The notes below the pieces were generated by a model. That model had not been told where the DNA came from. It saw nothing but the letters and a program-made list of their open reading frames with translations, and made no database searches. A stretch of 11,155 nucleotides of DNA from Pseudomonadota bacterium (lineage in GTDB: Bacteria; Pseudomonadota; Gammaproteobacteria; Halothiobacillales; Halothiobacillaceae): positions 1 to 11,155 of the forward strand of contig JAJYPA010000244.1 of assembly GCA_021795795.1 (NCBI GenBank). The letters run 5' to 3'. Position numbers and translations under genes: made by a program. Shown piece by piece: positions 1-6,456 of the stretch (positions are counted from its first letter, which is position 1; every line of letters begins with the position of its first letter).

Positions 1-108
1 ATCCGTCCAATGGCCTCAGGTCTGCCACTCCTCCACCCGCATTCCACCACCACACCCCACTTCTCTACGGTGGCGTATCATGAGAAAAAACAGCCGGTGG
101 ATTGCGAT
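1..108. other. Stretch downstream of the methyltransferase, no supported gene
   Basis: This is the minus-strand region after the methyltransferase stop. The next phage gene, plausibly a terminase subunit in phages of this layout, presumably lies beyond the left edge. On the minus strand an ATG at 81-79 opens a frame that closes after about 20 codons. A GGAGGA motif follows, with an in-frame GTG immediately next to it, which is too close for normal ribosome binding. I see no terminator stem and no RNA gene. Confidence 0.4.
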
Positions 109-1509
109 TCAGTGCGGGAGACAACAATGGGTCACCTCGCCGGTTTCACGCTCGACTCGGACTTCATCGAATGACTGACCGGTTGATTCCAGGGTGATGG
201 CAACCTCCGGATAATTCTGCTGGAAACGGCGGATGGCCACATCCACATACTCCGGTGCGATTTCCACGCTGTAGCATTTGCGCCCCGTGCGCTGTGCGGC
301 GAGAAGCGAGGTACCGGAACCATTGAAAGGCTCGAATACCACATCGCCCGCCTGCGAATAGGCTTCCATGACGAACTCCGGCAGCGCCACCGGAAATACT
401 GCCGGATGATCGATGTCCTGTCCGATCTTGCCCTTGTGCCGCATGATGCGGATCACGCTGTCAGGGATTCGAGTCTCTTGGGTGGGCGTACCCGCATGGG
501 ACCAACCATCTACTTCACCATTTTTCTTGCGCATCGAGGTGGATGAGCCATCGGCCCGCAGATGGGATTCCTGACCGGCGAGTTTGCATTCCACGATTTT
601 GTTGGGACGCACCGATTTGCGGTTGAAGTGGAAGATGAACTCGAAACTCGGCGCCAGACGCCCACTCCAGTCCCCCGGCATTCCCGGACCCTGATCCCAG
701 ACATACCAGGCGAATCGCCGCCAGTTCTGGGCTTGCATCCAGTTGAGCCAGTCGTTCCAATAGGGGATGACCTCGTTGTCGCGGTGGATCAGGCCAAGAT
801 TCACCAGTACCTGGCCATTGGCCGCCATGGGTAGTTGTGCAAAGACACCACGCATCAAACCATCCCAATCCTGGACGCCCTCGGTGTAATCGCGCTGGTT
901 GCCATAAGGGGGGCTGGTAAAACACAGGACAGCGCGTTCACCACCCACCAGCGCCTTGATCACGGCTGGATCAGCCGCATCCCCACAAACCAGCCGGTGA
1001 TCTCCCAACTGCCAGATGTCGCCAGGGCGAGACACCGGAACTGCTGGAGCCTCGGGCACCTCATCAGCACCATCATCCTCCGTCTCGGATTCGGTTTCAT
1101 TCTGGGCATCGAGCAACGACCGGATTTCGCTGTCATCAAAGCCTGTGAGTTCCAGATCAAATCCGGCCGCTTCCAGATCTGTCAGTTCCAGGGACAAGAG
1201 TTCCTGATCCCATCCGGCCCGTTCCGCCAGTTTGTTCTCGGCCAGAATGAAGGCGCGTTTCTGGATTTCAGTCAGGTGAGAGAGTTCGATCACGGGCAGG
1301 GTTTCGATTTCCAGTTTGCGGGCCGCAAGAATCCTGCCATGTCCGGAAATGACTCCGTGTTTTCCATCCACCAGAATCGGGCTGTTGAACCCGAATTCCC
1401 GGATGCTCGCCGCGATCTGGCTGATCTGCTCGTCACTGTGGGTCCGGGCGTTTCGGGCAAAGGGGATCAATGACTCCAGTGGCCGGTATTCGATTTGCAG
1501 AGAGGTCAT
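109..1509 (-). CDS. ParB-N domain / beta-class DNA methyltransferase fusion (phage modification methylase)
   Basis: This 466-residue protein probably adds a methyl group to an exocyclic amino group of adenine or cytosine in DNA. Residues about 5-125 match the ParB/Sulfiredoxin-like N domain, with GHGR at 56-59 and the ENKLAERAGWD segment at 91-101. An acidic linker follows at about 135-155. The methyltransferase domain carries the catalytic motif IV TSPPY at 198-202, which precedes the AdoMet-binding motif I FEPFNGSGT at 392-400. That IV-before-I order defines the beta class. TSPPY is commoner in N4-cytosine enzymes and DPPY in N6-adenine enzymes, but this does not settle the target base. ParB-methylase fusions are frequent in phages and act as orphan enzymes for anti-restriction or DNA marking, and no endonuclease is visible nearby. 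The start at 1509 is upstream of the ParB domain but has only a weak Shine-Dalgarno (TGGAA). A terminator lies 11 nt upstream (see 1521-1557), so expression probably needs readthrough or antitermination. Confidence 0.93.
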   Translation of the reverse strand: MTSLQIEYRPLESLIPFARNARTHSDEQISQIAASIREFGFNSPILVDGKHGVISGHGRILAARKLEIETLPVIELSHLTEIQKRAFILAENKLAERAGWDQELLSLELTDLEAAGFDLELTGFDDSEIRSLLDAQNETESETEDDGADEVPEAPAVPVSRPGDIWQLGDHRLVCGDAADPAVIKALVGGERAVLCFTSPPYGNQRDYTEGVQDWDGLMRGVFAQLPMAANGQVLVNLGLIHRDNEVIPYWNDWLNWMQAQNWRRFAWYVWDQGPGMPGDWSGRLAPSFEFIFHFNRKSVRPNKIVECKLAGQESHLRADGSSTSMRKKNGEVDGWSHAGTPTQETRIPDSVIRIMRHKGKIGQDIDHPAVFPVALPEFVMEAYSQAGDVVFEPFNGSGTSLLAAQRTGRKCYSVEIAPEYVDVAIRRFQQNYPEVAITLESTGQSFDEVRVERETGEVTHCCLPH

Positions 1510-1520
1510 GGGATTCCAGA

Positions 1521-1557
1521 ATAAAAAACCCGCCGAAGATCGGGTCTTGGGCGGGTT
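1521..1557 (-). terminator. Strong factor-independent terminator just before the methyltransferase
   Basis: On the minus strand an 8-bp perfect stem (AACCCGCC at 1557-1550 with GGCGGGTT at 1534-1527) is extended by an inner AAGA/TCTT helix across a one-base mismatch on each side, with a 5-nt loop. The stem is followed by a run of six T counting the last two stem positions, then AT. This is a textbook intrinsic terminator for transcripts coming from the DUF6362-like gene. It ends only 11 nt before the methyltransferase ATG, so it could also act as an attenuator. Confidence 0.85.
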
Positions 1558-1704
1558 ATGGTGAAAAATTGCCAGCGGTCTGTTTTGCTCGCAACTCTGT
1601 CCAGAGTGTAGCGAAATTCTAAGTCAAAACCGCCCAAAGTGTTGCACGCGGTTTTGCTCTCAAAAAGGACATTCACAGTAAAACGATGACTTTCACGGCA
1701 ACCA
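1558..1704. other. Non-coding gap between copy A and the methyltransferase terminator
   Basis: This 147-nt gap contains the 9-bp hairpin described separately (1625-1656). A TAGAAT box on the minus strand (about 1622-1617) resembles a -10 element but has no convincing -35 at proper spacing. An open frame that crosses both hairpins (1742-1506) has a low-complexity, unrecognised product and is not accepted as a gene. Confidence 0.4.
1625..1656 (-). terminator. Possible second hairpin terminator or operator
   Basis: A perfect 9-bp inverted repeat, CAAAACCGC and GCGGTTTTG, is separated by 14 nt. On the minus strand the descending arm ends in GCGGTTTTG followed by ACTT, so four U lie inside the stem but no uninterrupted U tract follows. 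It could be a weak terminator after DUF6362-like copy A, backed up by the stronger one 70 nt downstream. It could also be a protein-binding site. Confidence 0.45.
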
Positions 1705-2142
1705 TTACCCTGCGTGACCTTTCTGTTTGGAAGTTTTTTCACTATTCAGTTGGAGGGCAACCTGATTGATCGCTATTTTCCAGCGACGCCAAGCGGTAGT
1801 TCTGCAACAACCGAAACGCCGGGCAATCTCCTGCCAGTCATATTGTGCGGCTCGCATCCAGAGCAGGTGCCGCTGCTCCACCTCGAGCCACAGCATCCAG
1901 CGCATGGTTTCCAGCATCCGGTCGATGGCGGCTGGACTGGGGGCAGGCATCGGTAAAGGGCAGCGCCCGCGCCAGCTCTCAGCCAGGGTGGCACTCAATG
2001 CTTGGCGTTCACCCTCGACTTGGGCGTGTTCTTCACGGTGATCCATCTCCCTCATCACCCGCTGCGGACCCCAGTTGTCCACACACCCGCTTTCAGTTCC
2101 GATGAGTTTGCCGACCCCTGGGCCGCCCTGCGGTCTGGTCAT
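1705..2142 (-). CDS. DUF6362-like helix-turn-helix phage protein, copy A (5' end probably altered)
   Basis: This 145-residue reading frame has a C-terminal half (about residues 69-122) almost identical to copy B at 9368-9781. That half includes the PSPAAIDRMLETM segment, a long amphipathic WLEVEQRHLLW helix, and a helix-turn-helix-like DWQEIARRFGCCRTTAWRRW segment (102-121). The N-terminal 65 residues are unrelated to copy B and I do not recognise them. Role: probably a DNA-binding accessory protein of phage packaging or late control. This is inferred from its position and the HTH, and no function is established for the family. No good Shine-Dalgarno precedes the ATG at 2142. An ATG at 2055 or 2046 sits beside AGGGAG but with poor spacing. 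The missing start signal fits the idea that the cargo insertion removed the natural 5' end (see the 10-bp repeats). A one-base indel in the shared segment means A and B use different frames upstream of PSPAAIDRM. Confidence 0.65.
   Translation of the reverse strand: MTRPQGGPGVGKLIGTESGCVDNWGPQRVMREMDHREEHAQVEGERQALSATLAESWRGRCPLPMPAPSPAAIDRMLETMRWMLWLEVEQRHLLWMRAAQYDWQEIARRFGCCRTTAWRRWKIAINQVALQLNSEKTSKQKGHAG
1780..1955. repeat. Direct repeat, copy A (176 bp)
   Basis: This segment matches 9449-9625 in the same orientation with 9 substitutions and one single-G indel by my hand alignment, about 94-95% identity. The central part, about 70 bp, is identical including wobble positions. Sequence similarity stops abruptly on both sides. 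It encodes the C-terminal half of the DUF6362-like proteins, and the two copies bracket the whole cargo. Confidence 0.9.
2130..2139. repeat. 10-bp direct repeat, left copy (possible insertion-site duplication)
   Basis: The sequence gcggtctggt occurs here and at 9309-9318, in the same orientation, immediately outside the cargo on each side. Removing 2140-9318 leaves one copy and places the copy A frame in frame with upstream codons. No terminal inverted repeats and no transposase accompany it, so a true target-site duplication is only a hypothesis. Confidence 0.4.
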
Positions 2143-2352
2143 CGCTCACACTACGCAGTTCGGCTGTCGTTTCCACTCGATTTTTTGTCATGATCGAACA
2201 TGGTCAGCGGATCGGCACTGTCCTAAGATCACTTCGCGGATGACAGACGGTTGAGTGCCAACCTTATCGGCTGCAGCCGGCCTGGTGCATCGCACTGATC
2301 GAGTTGTGTGCACGTACGCTCAACTGGGGAAATAAATACGGAGGTATTTGTC
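2143..2352 (+). promoter_or_regulatory. Divergent intergenic region with likely operon promoter
   Basis: This 210-nt region separates the minus-strand copy A from the plus-strand operon, so the operon promoter should lie here. It holds a perfect 12-bp palindrome, CGGCTGCAGCCG, at 2268-2279, and a GGTTG/CAACC inverted repeat at about 2250-2264. There is also a TTGTGT box near 2304, but no -10 at a good distance, so I cannot name a promoter with confidence. The palindromes are candidate operator sites, for example for the AraC-family protein encoded in the operon. Confidence 0.4.
2334..2349 (+). promoter_or_regulatory. Shine-Dalgarno in a small hairpin before the first cargo gene
   Basis: AAATAC at 2334-2339 and GTATTT at 2344-2349 form a perfect 6-bp, AU-rich inverted repeat with loop GGAG. 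The ribosome binding site GGAGGT (2340-2345) spans the loop and the start of the descending arm, 7 nt before the ATG at 2353. It fixes the start codon choice. Whether the weak hairpin tunes translation is unknown. Confidence 0.5.
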
Positions 2353-3054
2353 ATGTTCGTCGTTGTCGATCGATGGTCTCAATCCCGGGGCGGCCACCTC
2401 AGGTTCAGTGTCATAGCGCCGACATCGCCCAGATCTGAAATCGCCTGCAAGTTCGTCGCCGAAGTATTCAGGGAGGCATATCAGGCTACCATTAATCCTC
2501 GGCCAGACGCTTATGTCTTCTGCGAACGCAACACTGAAAATGGCGACGTTCCGCTTGCCTGTGCCGGACTGACTTTCGGGTTCCTGCGCGAACGTCTGTT
2601 CTCGGAGCAGTATCTTGACGATACCATACAAGACGTGCTCGGCGGCGCCGGCAAGCATAGGGTTGAACGCGCCGAAATCGTCGAAATCGGCTCGCTTGCC
2701 TCCCGTCATACTGCCGCAGCGGCGGGTCTGATTTGTGCCTTGCCAATTATCGCCTGGTTTCTCGGCATGCGCGCCATTCTCTGCACAACTACGGCTGTTT
2801 TGCGTAAGTTGCTCGACCACCACCGTATCCCGTTCGTGGCTTTGACAGAGGCGCGCTCGGCACGGCTACCGGAAGACGAACGCAAACGCTGGGGTAGTTA
2901 TTACGAAAACTCGCCGCTAACCGGAATCATTTTACTGCAGGAGTGTGGTCACCTGTTCAGTAACCACTGCGGCCGTTTCGCCTTTGCCAACTTAGCCGGT
3001 CCCGACTTGGGATCTGTCCTGCAACGCACTGCGCGACAGGAGAACGTGGCATGA
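2353..3054 (+). CDS. 'Thermostable hemolysin' (T_hemolysin) family protein, probable acyltransferase
   Basis: This 233-residue protein matches the thermostable hemolysin (delta-VPH-like) family of Vibrio and relatives in length and overall sequence. The start at 2353 is chosen for the GGAGGT site 7 nt upstream, and an in-frame ATG at 2308 lacks one. I see no signal peptide and no pore-forming motif. Residues 106-192 run as VERAEIVEIGSLAS, a hydrophobic helix at about 123-138, LGMRAILCTTTAVLRKLL, then a conserved WGSYYENSP segment at 180-188. This pattern resembles autoinducer synthases and FeeM-type N-acyl amino acid synthases, which share the GNAT fold. I infer transfer of an acyl group to an amine or amino acid acceptor. 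The adjoining acyl ligase overlaps its stop by 4 nt (ATGA), so the two are translationally coupled. The family name is well supported and the acyltransferase role is inference. Confidence 0.85.
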   Translation: MFVVVDRWSQSRGGHLRFSVIAPTSPRSEIACKFVAEVFREAYQATINPRPDAYVFCERNTENGDVPLACAGLTFGFLRERLFSEQYLDDTIQDVLGGAGKHRVERAEIVEIGSLASRHTAAAAGLICALPIIAWFLGMRAILCTTTAVLRKLLDHHRIPFVALTEARSARLPEDERKRWGSYYENSPLTGIILLQECGHLFSNHCGRFAFANLAGPDLGSVLQRTARQENVA

Positions 3055-4619
3055 GGCTGCTGTCCCGCATCGTCCAGCATGCCGAATCCAGACCCGATGC
3101 CCCGGCCGTCATCGGGCTCAAAGTGACCGGAGACACAGAATCAACCTTATTGAGTTACGGTACCCTGCTCAATGCAGCCAGCCATCTAGTCACCCGGCTG
3201 CGCCTGCGTTTCGACGCCGAGACGCGCATCGGTCTCGCCATGAGCAACAGCGCAGAGTGGATTGTCGCCGACTTGGCTTTGATGTTGGGCCATCTGGTCG
3301 AGGTGCCGGTACCGATGGCGTTCTCCGCCGAGCAGGCGGCGCATTTGCTGCGGCACTGCGCCGTCGTCCTGACTGATCGGCCAGGTTCTGCCCGGTTGGC
3401 GGCTTGGCGTGGAATTTCCGGCCAAGCATTTCCGCTCGAAATTCCCTTCGACTTGGCTGAATACTGTGCCCTCCCTCCGAAGCCCATGCCCATGCCCCGC
3501 GAATCCTGTACAGACGGAATTTGCAAGATCATCCATACTTCCGGCACGACGAACCGCCCGAAAGGGGTGCGCATCAGACGGCACGGCCTCGATGCCTTGC
3601 TCAATGCGTTGTGGACTTGCGCCGAAGAGCATGACTACCGGCGTTACCTCTCTCTCGTGCCATTCAGTTTGCTGATCGAACAGGTCACAGCCCTTTATAT
3701 GCCGTTCGCGTCCGGCGGAGCCGTGTTGCTGCCGCCGGTCTCGCTGCCTCCAGTAGGCTCGCCCGGTGTGTGTGTCGGCGATCGGCTCGACCTTATCAAG
3801 CGGGCCCGACCGTCCGCCCTGACGCTGACCCCTGCGATGGTCGAAGCTATCGCCGAGAAGGGTGAGGAAGTGGTCGCCAATCCCGTCACGGATACTGTAA
3901 GTTCGGCGGTTCTCCACCATATATTTGGCCAGGAGCATCCCCCTTTTCTGGCTGCAGGTGGCGGCCCACTGGATCCGGCTCTATTGCACAAACTGGCAGA
4001 TTGGGGAATACCCGTCTACCAGGGCTATGGCTTGAGCGAAAACAGTTCGGTGGCGACCTGGAATCGTCGTAGCGCCAACCGCATCGGTACCGTTGGCCAG
4101 CCCCTGCCCCATGTGGAGGTCAAGTTGACTGACGATGGGGAATTGTACCTGCGCAGCACGTCGCTATTCGCTGGCTACTGCGGCTCTGACCCGAGCAGTT
4201 GCAGCATCGACGAGGCCGGCTGGCTCCACACTGGGGACCTCGCGACCATCGACGATGGCGGCTACGTTTCGATCATCGGTCGGCGCAAGACCCTGATCAT
4301 CACCTCCAATGGCCGCAATATTTCTCCCGAATGGCTGGAGTCCCGCTACCGATCAGTTGCCGGAGTTGCCGAAGCAGTCGTGTTCGGCGACCGCCGCCAG
4401 TTTTTGTCTGGAGTATTCCTGTGCCGGGAAGGTGCGGACCCGCACGAGACCAGTAGAGCCATCCGTGTTTTTGCCGAAGCGCATCTGTCTGAAATCGAGC
4501 GTATCGCCGACCCAATCCTGGTGCCGGATTCACCGGAAGTGAGAGATCGGCTGTTCACCGTGACTGGCCGTCCTCGTCGCGATGCCATCGAAGAATTTGT
4601 ACGTTCATTGAACCCATAG
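3051..4619 (+). CDS. AMP-forming acyl/aryl acid ligase (ANL superfamily)
   Basis: This 522-residue cytoplasmic enzyme should activate a carboxylic acid with ATP to an acyl-adenylate, and perhaps pass it to CoA or directly to an acceptor. The ANL motifs appear in order: TSGTTNRPKGV at 163-173 (phosphate-binding loop), YQGYGLSEN at 323-331, TGD at 394-396, and hinge region GRRKTLIITSNGRNISPEW at about 410-428. The C-terminal A10 segment reads TVTGRPRRDAI at 503-513. Where acyl-CoA synthetases have the catalytic lysine (as in TxTxKxKR), this protein has Arg507. The overall pattern is closest to long-chain or medium-chain acyl-CoA synthetases. The gene starts inside the previous stop codon with AGGAG at 3038-3042, spacing 8. 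No acyl carrier protein gene is seen in the operon, so CoA or a direct acceptor is more likely. The substrate cannot be told from the sequence. Confidence 0.92.
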   Translation: MRLLSRIVQHAESRPDAPAVIGLKVTGDTESTLLSYGTLLNAASHLVTRLRLRFDAETRIGLAMSNSAEWIVADLALMLGHLVEVPVPMAFSAEQAAHLLRHCAVVLTDRPGSARLAAWRGISGQAFPLEIPFDLAEYCALPPKPMPMPRESCTDGICKIIHTSGTTNRPKGVRIRRHGLDALLNALWTCAEEHDYRRYLSLVPFSLLIEQVTALYMPFASGGAVLLPPVSLPPVGSPGVCVGDRLDLIKRARPSALTLTPAMVEAIAEKGEEVVANPVTDTVSSAVLHHIFGQEHPPFLAAGGGPLDPALLHKLADWGIPVYQGYGLSENSSVATWNRRSANRIGTVGQPLPHVEVKLTDDGELYLRSTSLFAGYCGSDPSSCSIDEAGWLHTGDLATIDDGGYVSIIGRRKTLIITSNGRNISPEWLESRYRSVAGVAEAVVFGDRRQFLSGVFLCREGADPHETSRAIRVFAEAHLSEIERIADPILVPDSPEVRDRLFTVTGRPRRDAIEEFVRSLNP

Positions 4620-4629
4620 GAGGCATCTC

Positions 4630-5538
4630 ATGCTCAGTGTTGTACCCCACACCAAACGCTCAGGCGGTATCGTCACAACCAGCGAGCCTACCGAAATCAC
4701 TGCGGTGGGCTGCGACTTCCTGCTTGACCTGCTCGCCCAGCACGGCTACGTGCTGCTGCGCGGCTTCACTACCAACATCGATGGCTTCTCCCGCCTAGTC
4801 CGCCAGACCAGCGGTCGCATCAGCCTCGATCCTGCCCGCCGTTTCAACGGCGACACTGCGCAGAAGGTCGATGCTGGCACAGATCCGGTCGGACTCCATT
4901 GTGAGAACGGCAACAGTCCGTTCTGGCCAGAACTTTGCTGGTTCTATTGCGAATGCGAACCTCGGATCGGTTCTCAGACGACCGTCTGCGACGGTTACTT
5001 GGTCTACGACGACCTCCGTCCGGAAGCCCGGGCTGCCTTTGCCGGTCAGGATATTGTCTATTCCCGTAACGTTTCCGAAACAATGTGGAAGGCTTACGCG
5101 CTGCATGCCCTCGCCGACCAGGAGGATGGTCCGACACAGTTGGAGCAGATAACCGTTGCCCATCTGCAGGGGTTGATGGCAGCAAGCGGCGAGGGCAGCA
5201 GCGTCGCTCTCAACGAAGACAACTCGATCTATTACCGTTTCAGAACCCCGGCCATTCGGCAAAGCGCGATCAGTGGCGACACCCGGCTGGCCTTCGCCAA
5301 CAGCATCTTCGGGCCGTCCTACAACTACGAAACACCAGTCATCACCTTCGCTGACGGCACCCCGATTCCTACCGACCTGCTGGCCGAGGTGGATGCTGTC
5401 TGTGATCGCCATACCCACGAAGTCGGCTGGCATACCGGTGATGTCGTGCTGATCGACAATACCCGGGCTATGCACGGCCGGCGCCATATTGAGGACACCG
5501 GACGCATCATTTACAACGCACTGTCCTATCGGGCATGA
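4630..5538 (+). CDS. TauD/TfdA-family Fe(II)/2-oxoglutarate-dependent oxygenase
   Basis: This 302-residue enzyme probably hydroxylates, desaturates or otherwise oxidises a pathway intermediate using O2 and 2-oxoglutarate. The iron facial triad is visible as H90-x-E92 (in GLHCENGN) and H282 (in NTRAMHGRRH). R292 lies in the position that binds the 2-oxoglutarate carboxylate (GRIIYNALS). The first motif is HxE rather than the commoner HxD, as also occurs in clavaminate synthase-like and some biosynthetic family members. This favours secondary metabolism over sulfonate use. The start is set by AGGAGG at 4618-4623, which overlaps the preceding TAG, with a 6-nt spacer. The gap to the ligase gene is 10 nt. 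The substrate is unknown and may be the acyl chain or an amino acid part of the product. Confidence 0.9.
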   Translation: MLSVVPHTKRSGGIVTTSEPTEITAVGCDFLLDLLAQHGYVLLRGFTTNIDGFSRLVRQTSGRISLDPARRFNGDTAQKVDAGTDPVGLHCENGNSPFWPELCWFYCECEPRIGSQTTVCDGYLVYDDLRPEARAAFAGQDIVYSRNVSETMWKAYALHALADQEDGPTQLEQITVAHLQGLMAASGEGSSVALNEDNSIYYRFRTPAIRQSAISGDTRLAFANSIFGPSYNYETPVITFADGTPIPTDLLAEVDAVCDRHTHEVGWHTGDVVLIDNTRAMHGRRHIEDTGRIIYNALSYRA

Positions 5539-5550
5539 AGGAGCAATAAA

Positions 5551-6447
5551 ATGTCGACTCTAGCCACTGTCAACCGCGACGCCCACATTCATTATCTACA
5601 CCCCAACCGCCTACCATGGCGCGAGGCCGTCGACGACGAAGAACGCGATTTCCTTTCCCGCGCACTGGTCGGCGCGCAAGGCCAGGAAGCCAAGGCCGTC
5701 GCCTACCTATACAAAGAACTGTCCCAACTCGCCGAACTGGAAATGCACGTGTCGGCGGTACTGGTCAGGGTGCTGTGCGAACTGCAAGGCGAACCCGCCG
5801 CGCCGTACGGTGAAGGCAGCGAGTTGTACCACGCCCTGTCCTGTTTCGCTGCGGAGGAGATCAACCACGCCAACACCTTTTATCGCTATGTGCGCGAACT
5901 GTCTGGCCGGGACATAAAATTGACCGACAATCTGTTCAAGGAACGGATCGGCCTCTTTGCTAAGGATGATTCGCCCATGGTGAAACTGGCGGCCCTGTGC
6001 GCTACGGCCTACGTCGGCGAATCGCTTATCACGGTCTTTGAACGCCGGATAAAAATGCTCGACCCGGAACAGCGTTTCTTCTTCACCAAACTGCTGCACT
6101 ACCACGGCCTCGACGAGGCACGTCACATCCAGTCGGATCATTTTGTGTTCGACCATATCATTCCGAATCTGAGTTCCTCGGAAAGGATACGGATGCACGA
6201 ACTGATCGACGCTACCGAAGCGCTGAATACCGAGTTGGCAATCCGCTCGGCGGCCCAAATCAAGACTGCGTTCGGTACCGATTATTCAAGCGACAACCAC
6301 TCCGCGGCGGTCCAACTCAAACTCGCCACGGCTTTCCGCCGCATCGTCCAATCCGGCGATCTGGTCGTCAAGGTGGACAATGGGCTGGATCCTGAAACCG
6401 CGGCCGAAATCGCAGACTTCTCCGGTCTGCAACGAGTCCACAACTGA
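5551..6447 (+). CDS. AurF-like diiron oxygenase (probable N-oxygenase)
   Basis: This 298-residue helical protein carries both metal-binding halves of the AurF-type diiron signature. The first is E64 followed by 37 residues and then E102-E103-x-x-H106 (AAEEINHANTF). The second is E157 (VGESL) followed by 30 residues and then D188-E189-x-x-H192 (LDEARH). His185, four residues before E189, matches the extra histidine ligand that distinguishes AurF, the p-aminobenzoate N-oxygenase, from ordinary four-helix diiron proteins. AurF relatives oxidise amines to hydroxylamines, nitroso or nitro groups, and occur in the diazeniumdiolate-type fragin/valdiazen and pvf/mgo pathways. I infer N-oxygenation here, though C-oxidation or C-C cleavage cannot be excluded for this wider superfamily. 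It has a good AAGGAG site (5538-5543, spacing 7) and lies 12 nt after the TauD-like gene. No dedicated reductase is encoded nearby, so electrons would come from the host. Confidence 0.85.
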   Translation: MSTLATVNRDAHIHYLHPNRLPWREAVDDEERDFLSRALVGAQGQEAKAVAYLYKELSQLAELEMHVSAVLVRVLCELQGEPAAPYGEGSELYHALSCFAAEEINHANTFYRYVRELSGRDIKLTDNLFKERIGLFAKDDSPMVKLAALCATAYVGESLITVFERRIKMLDPEQRFFFTKLLHYHGLDEARHIQSDHFVFDHIIPNLSSSERIRMHELIDATEALNTELAIRSAAQIKTAFGTDYSSDNHSAAVQLKLATAFRRIVQSGDLVVKVDNGLDPETAAEIADFSGLQRVHN

Positions 6448-6456
6448 GGCGCTGAA

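Noticed and set aside
835..1473. A 212-codon plus-strand open frame
   Set aside because: It is the antisense of the methyltransferase, with no ribosome binding site and no recognisable domain.
1506..1742. A 78-codon minus-strand frame spanning the gap between copy A and the methyltransferase
   Set aside because: It crosses both hairpins including a strong terminator, overlaps the end of copy A, and the product is unrecognised.
2191..2206. TGATC-N6-GGTCA as an operator between copy A and the operon
   Set aside because: The dyad has a mismatch and short arms, and there is no supporting promoter element.
3186..3938. A 250-codon minus-strand open frame
   Set aside because: It is antisense to the ANL ligase, whose motifs are clear.
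4795..5487. A 230-codon minus-strand open frame
   Set aside because: It is antisense to the TauD-like gene and has no family resemblance.
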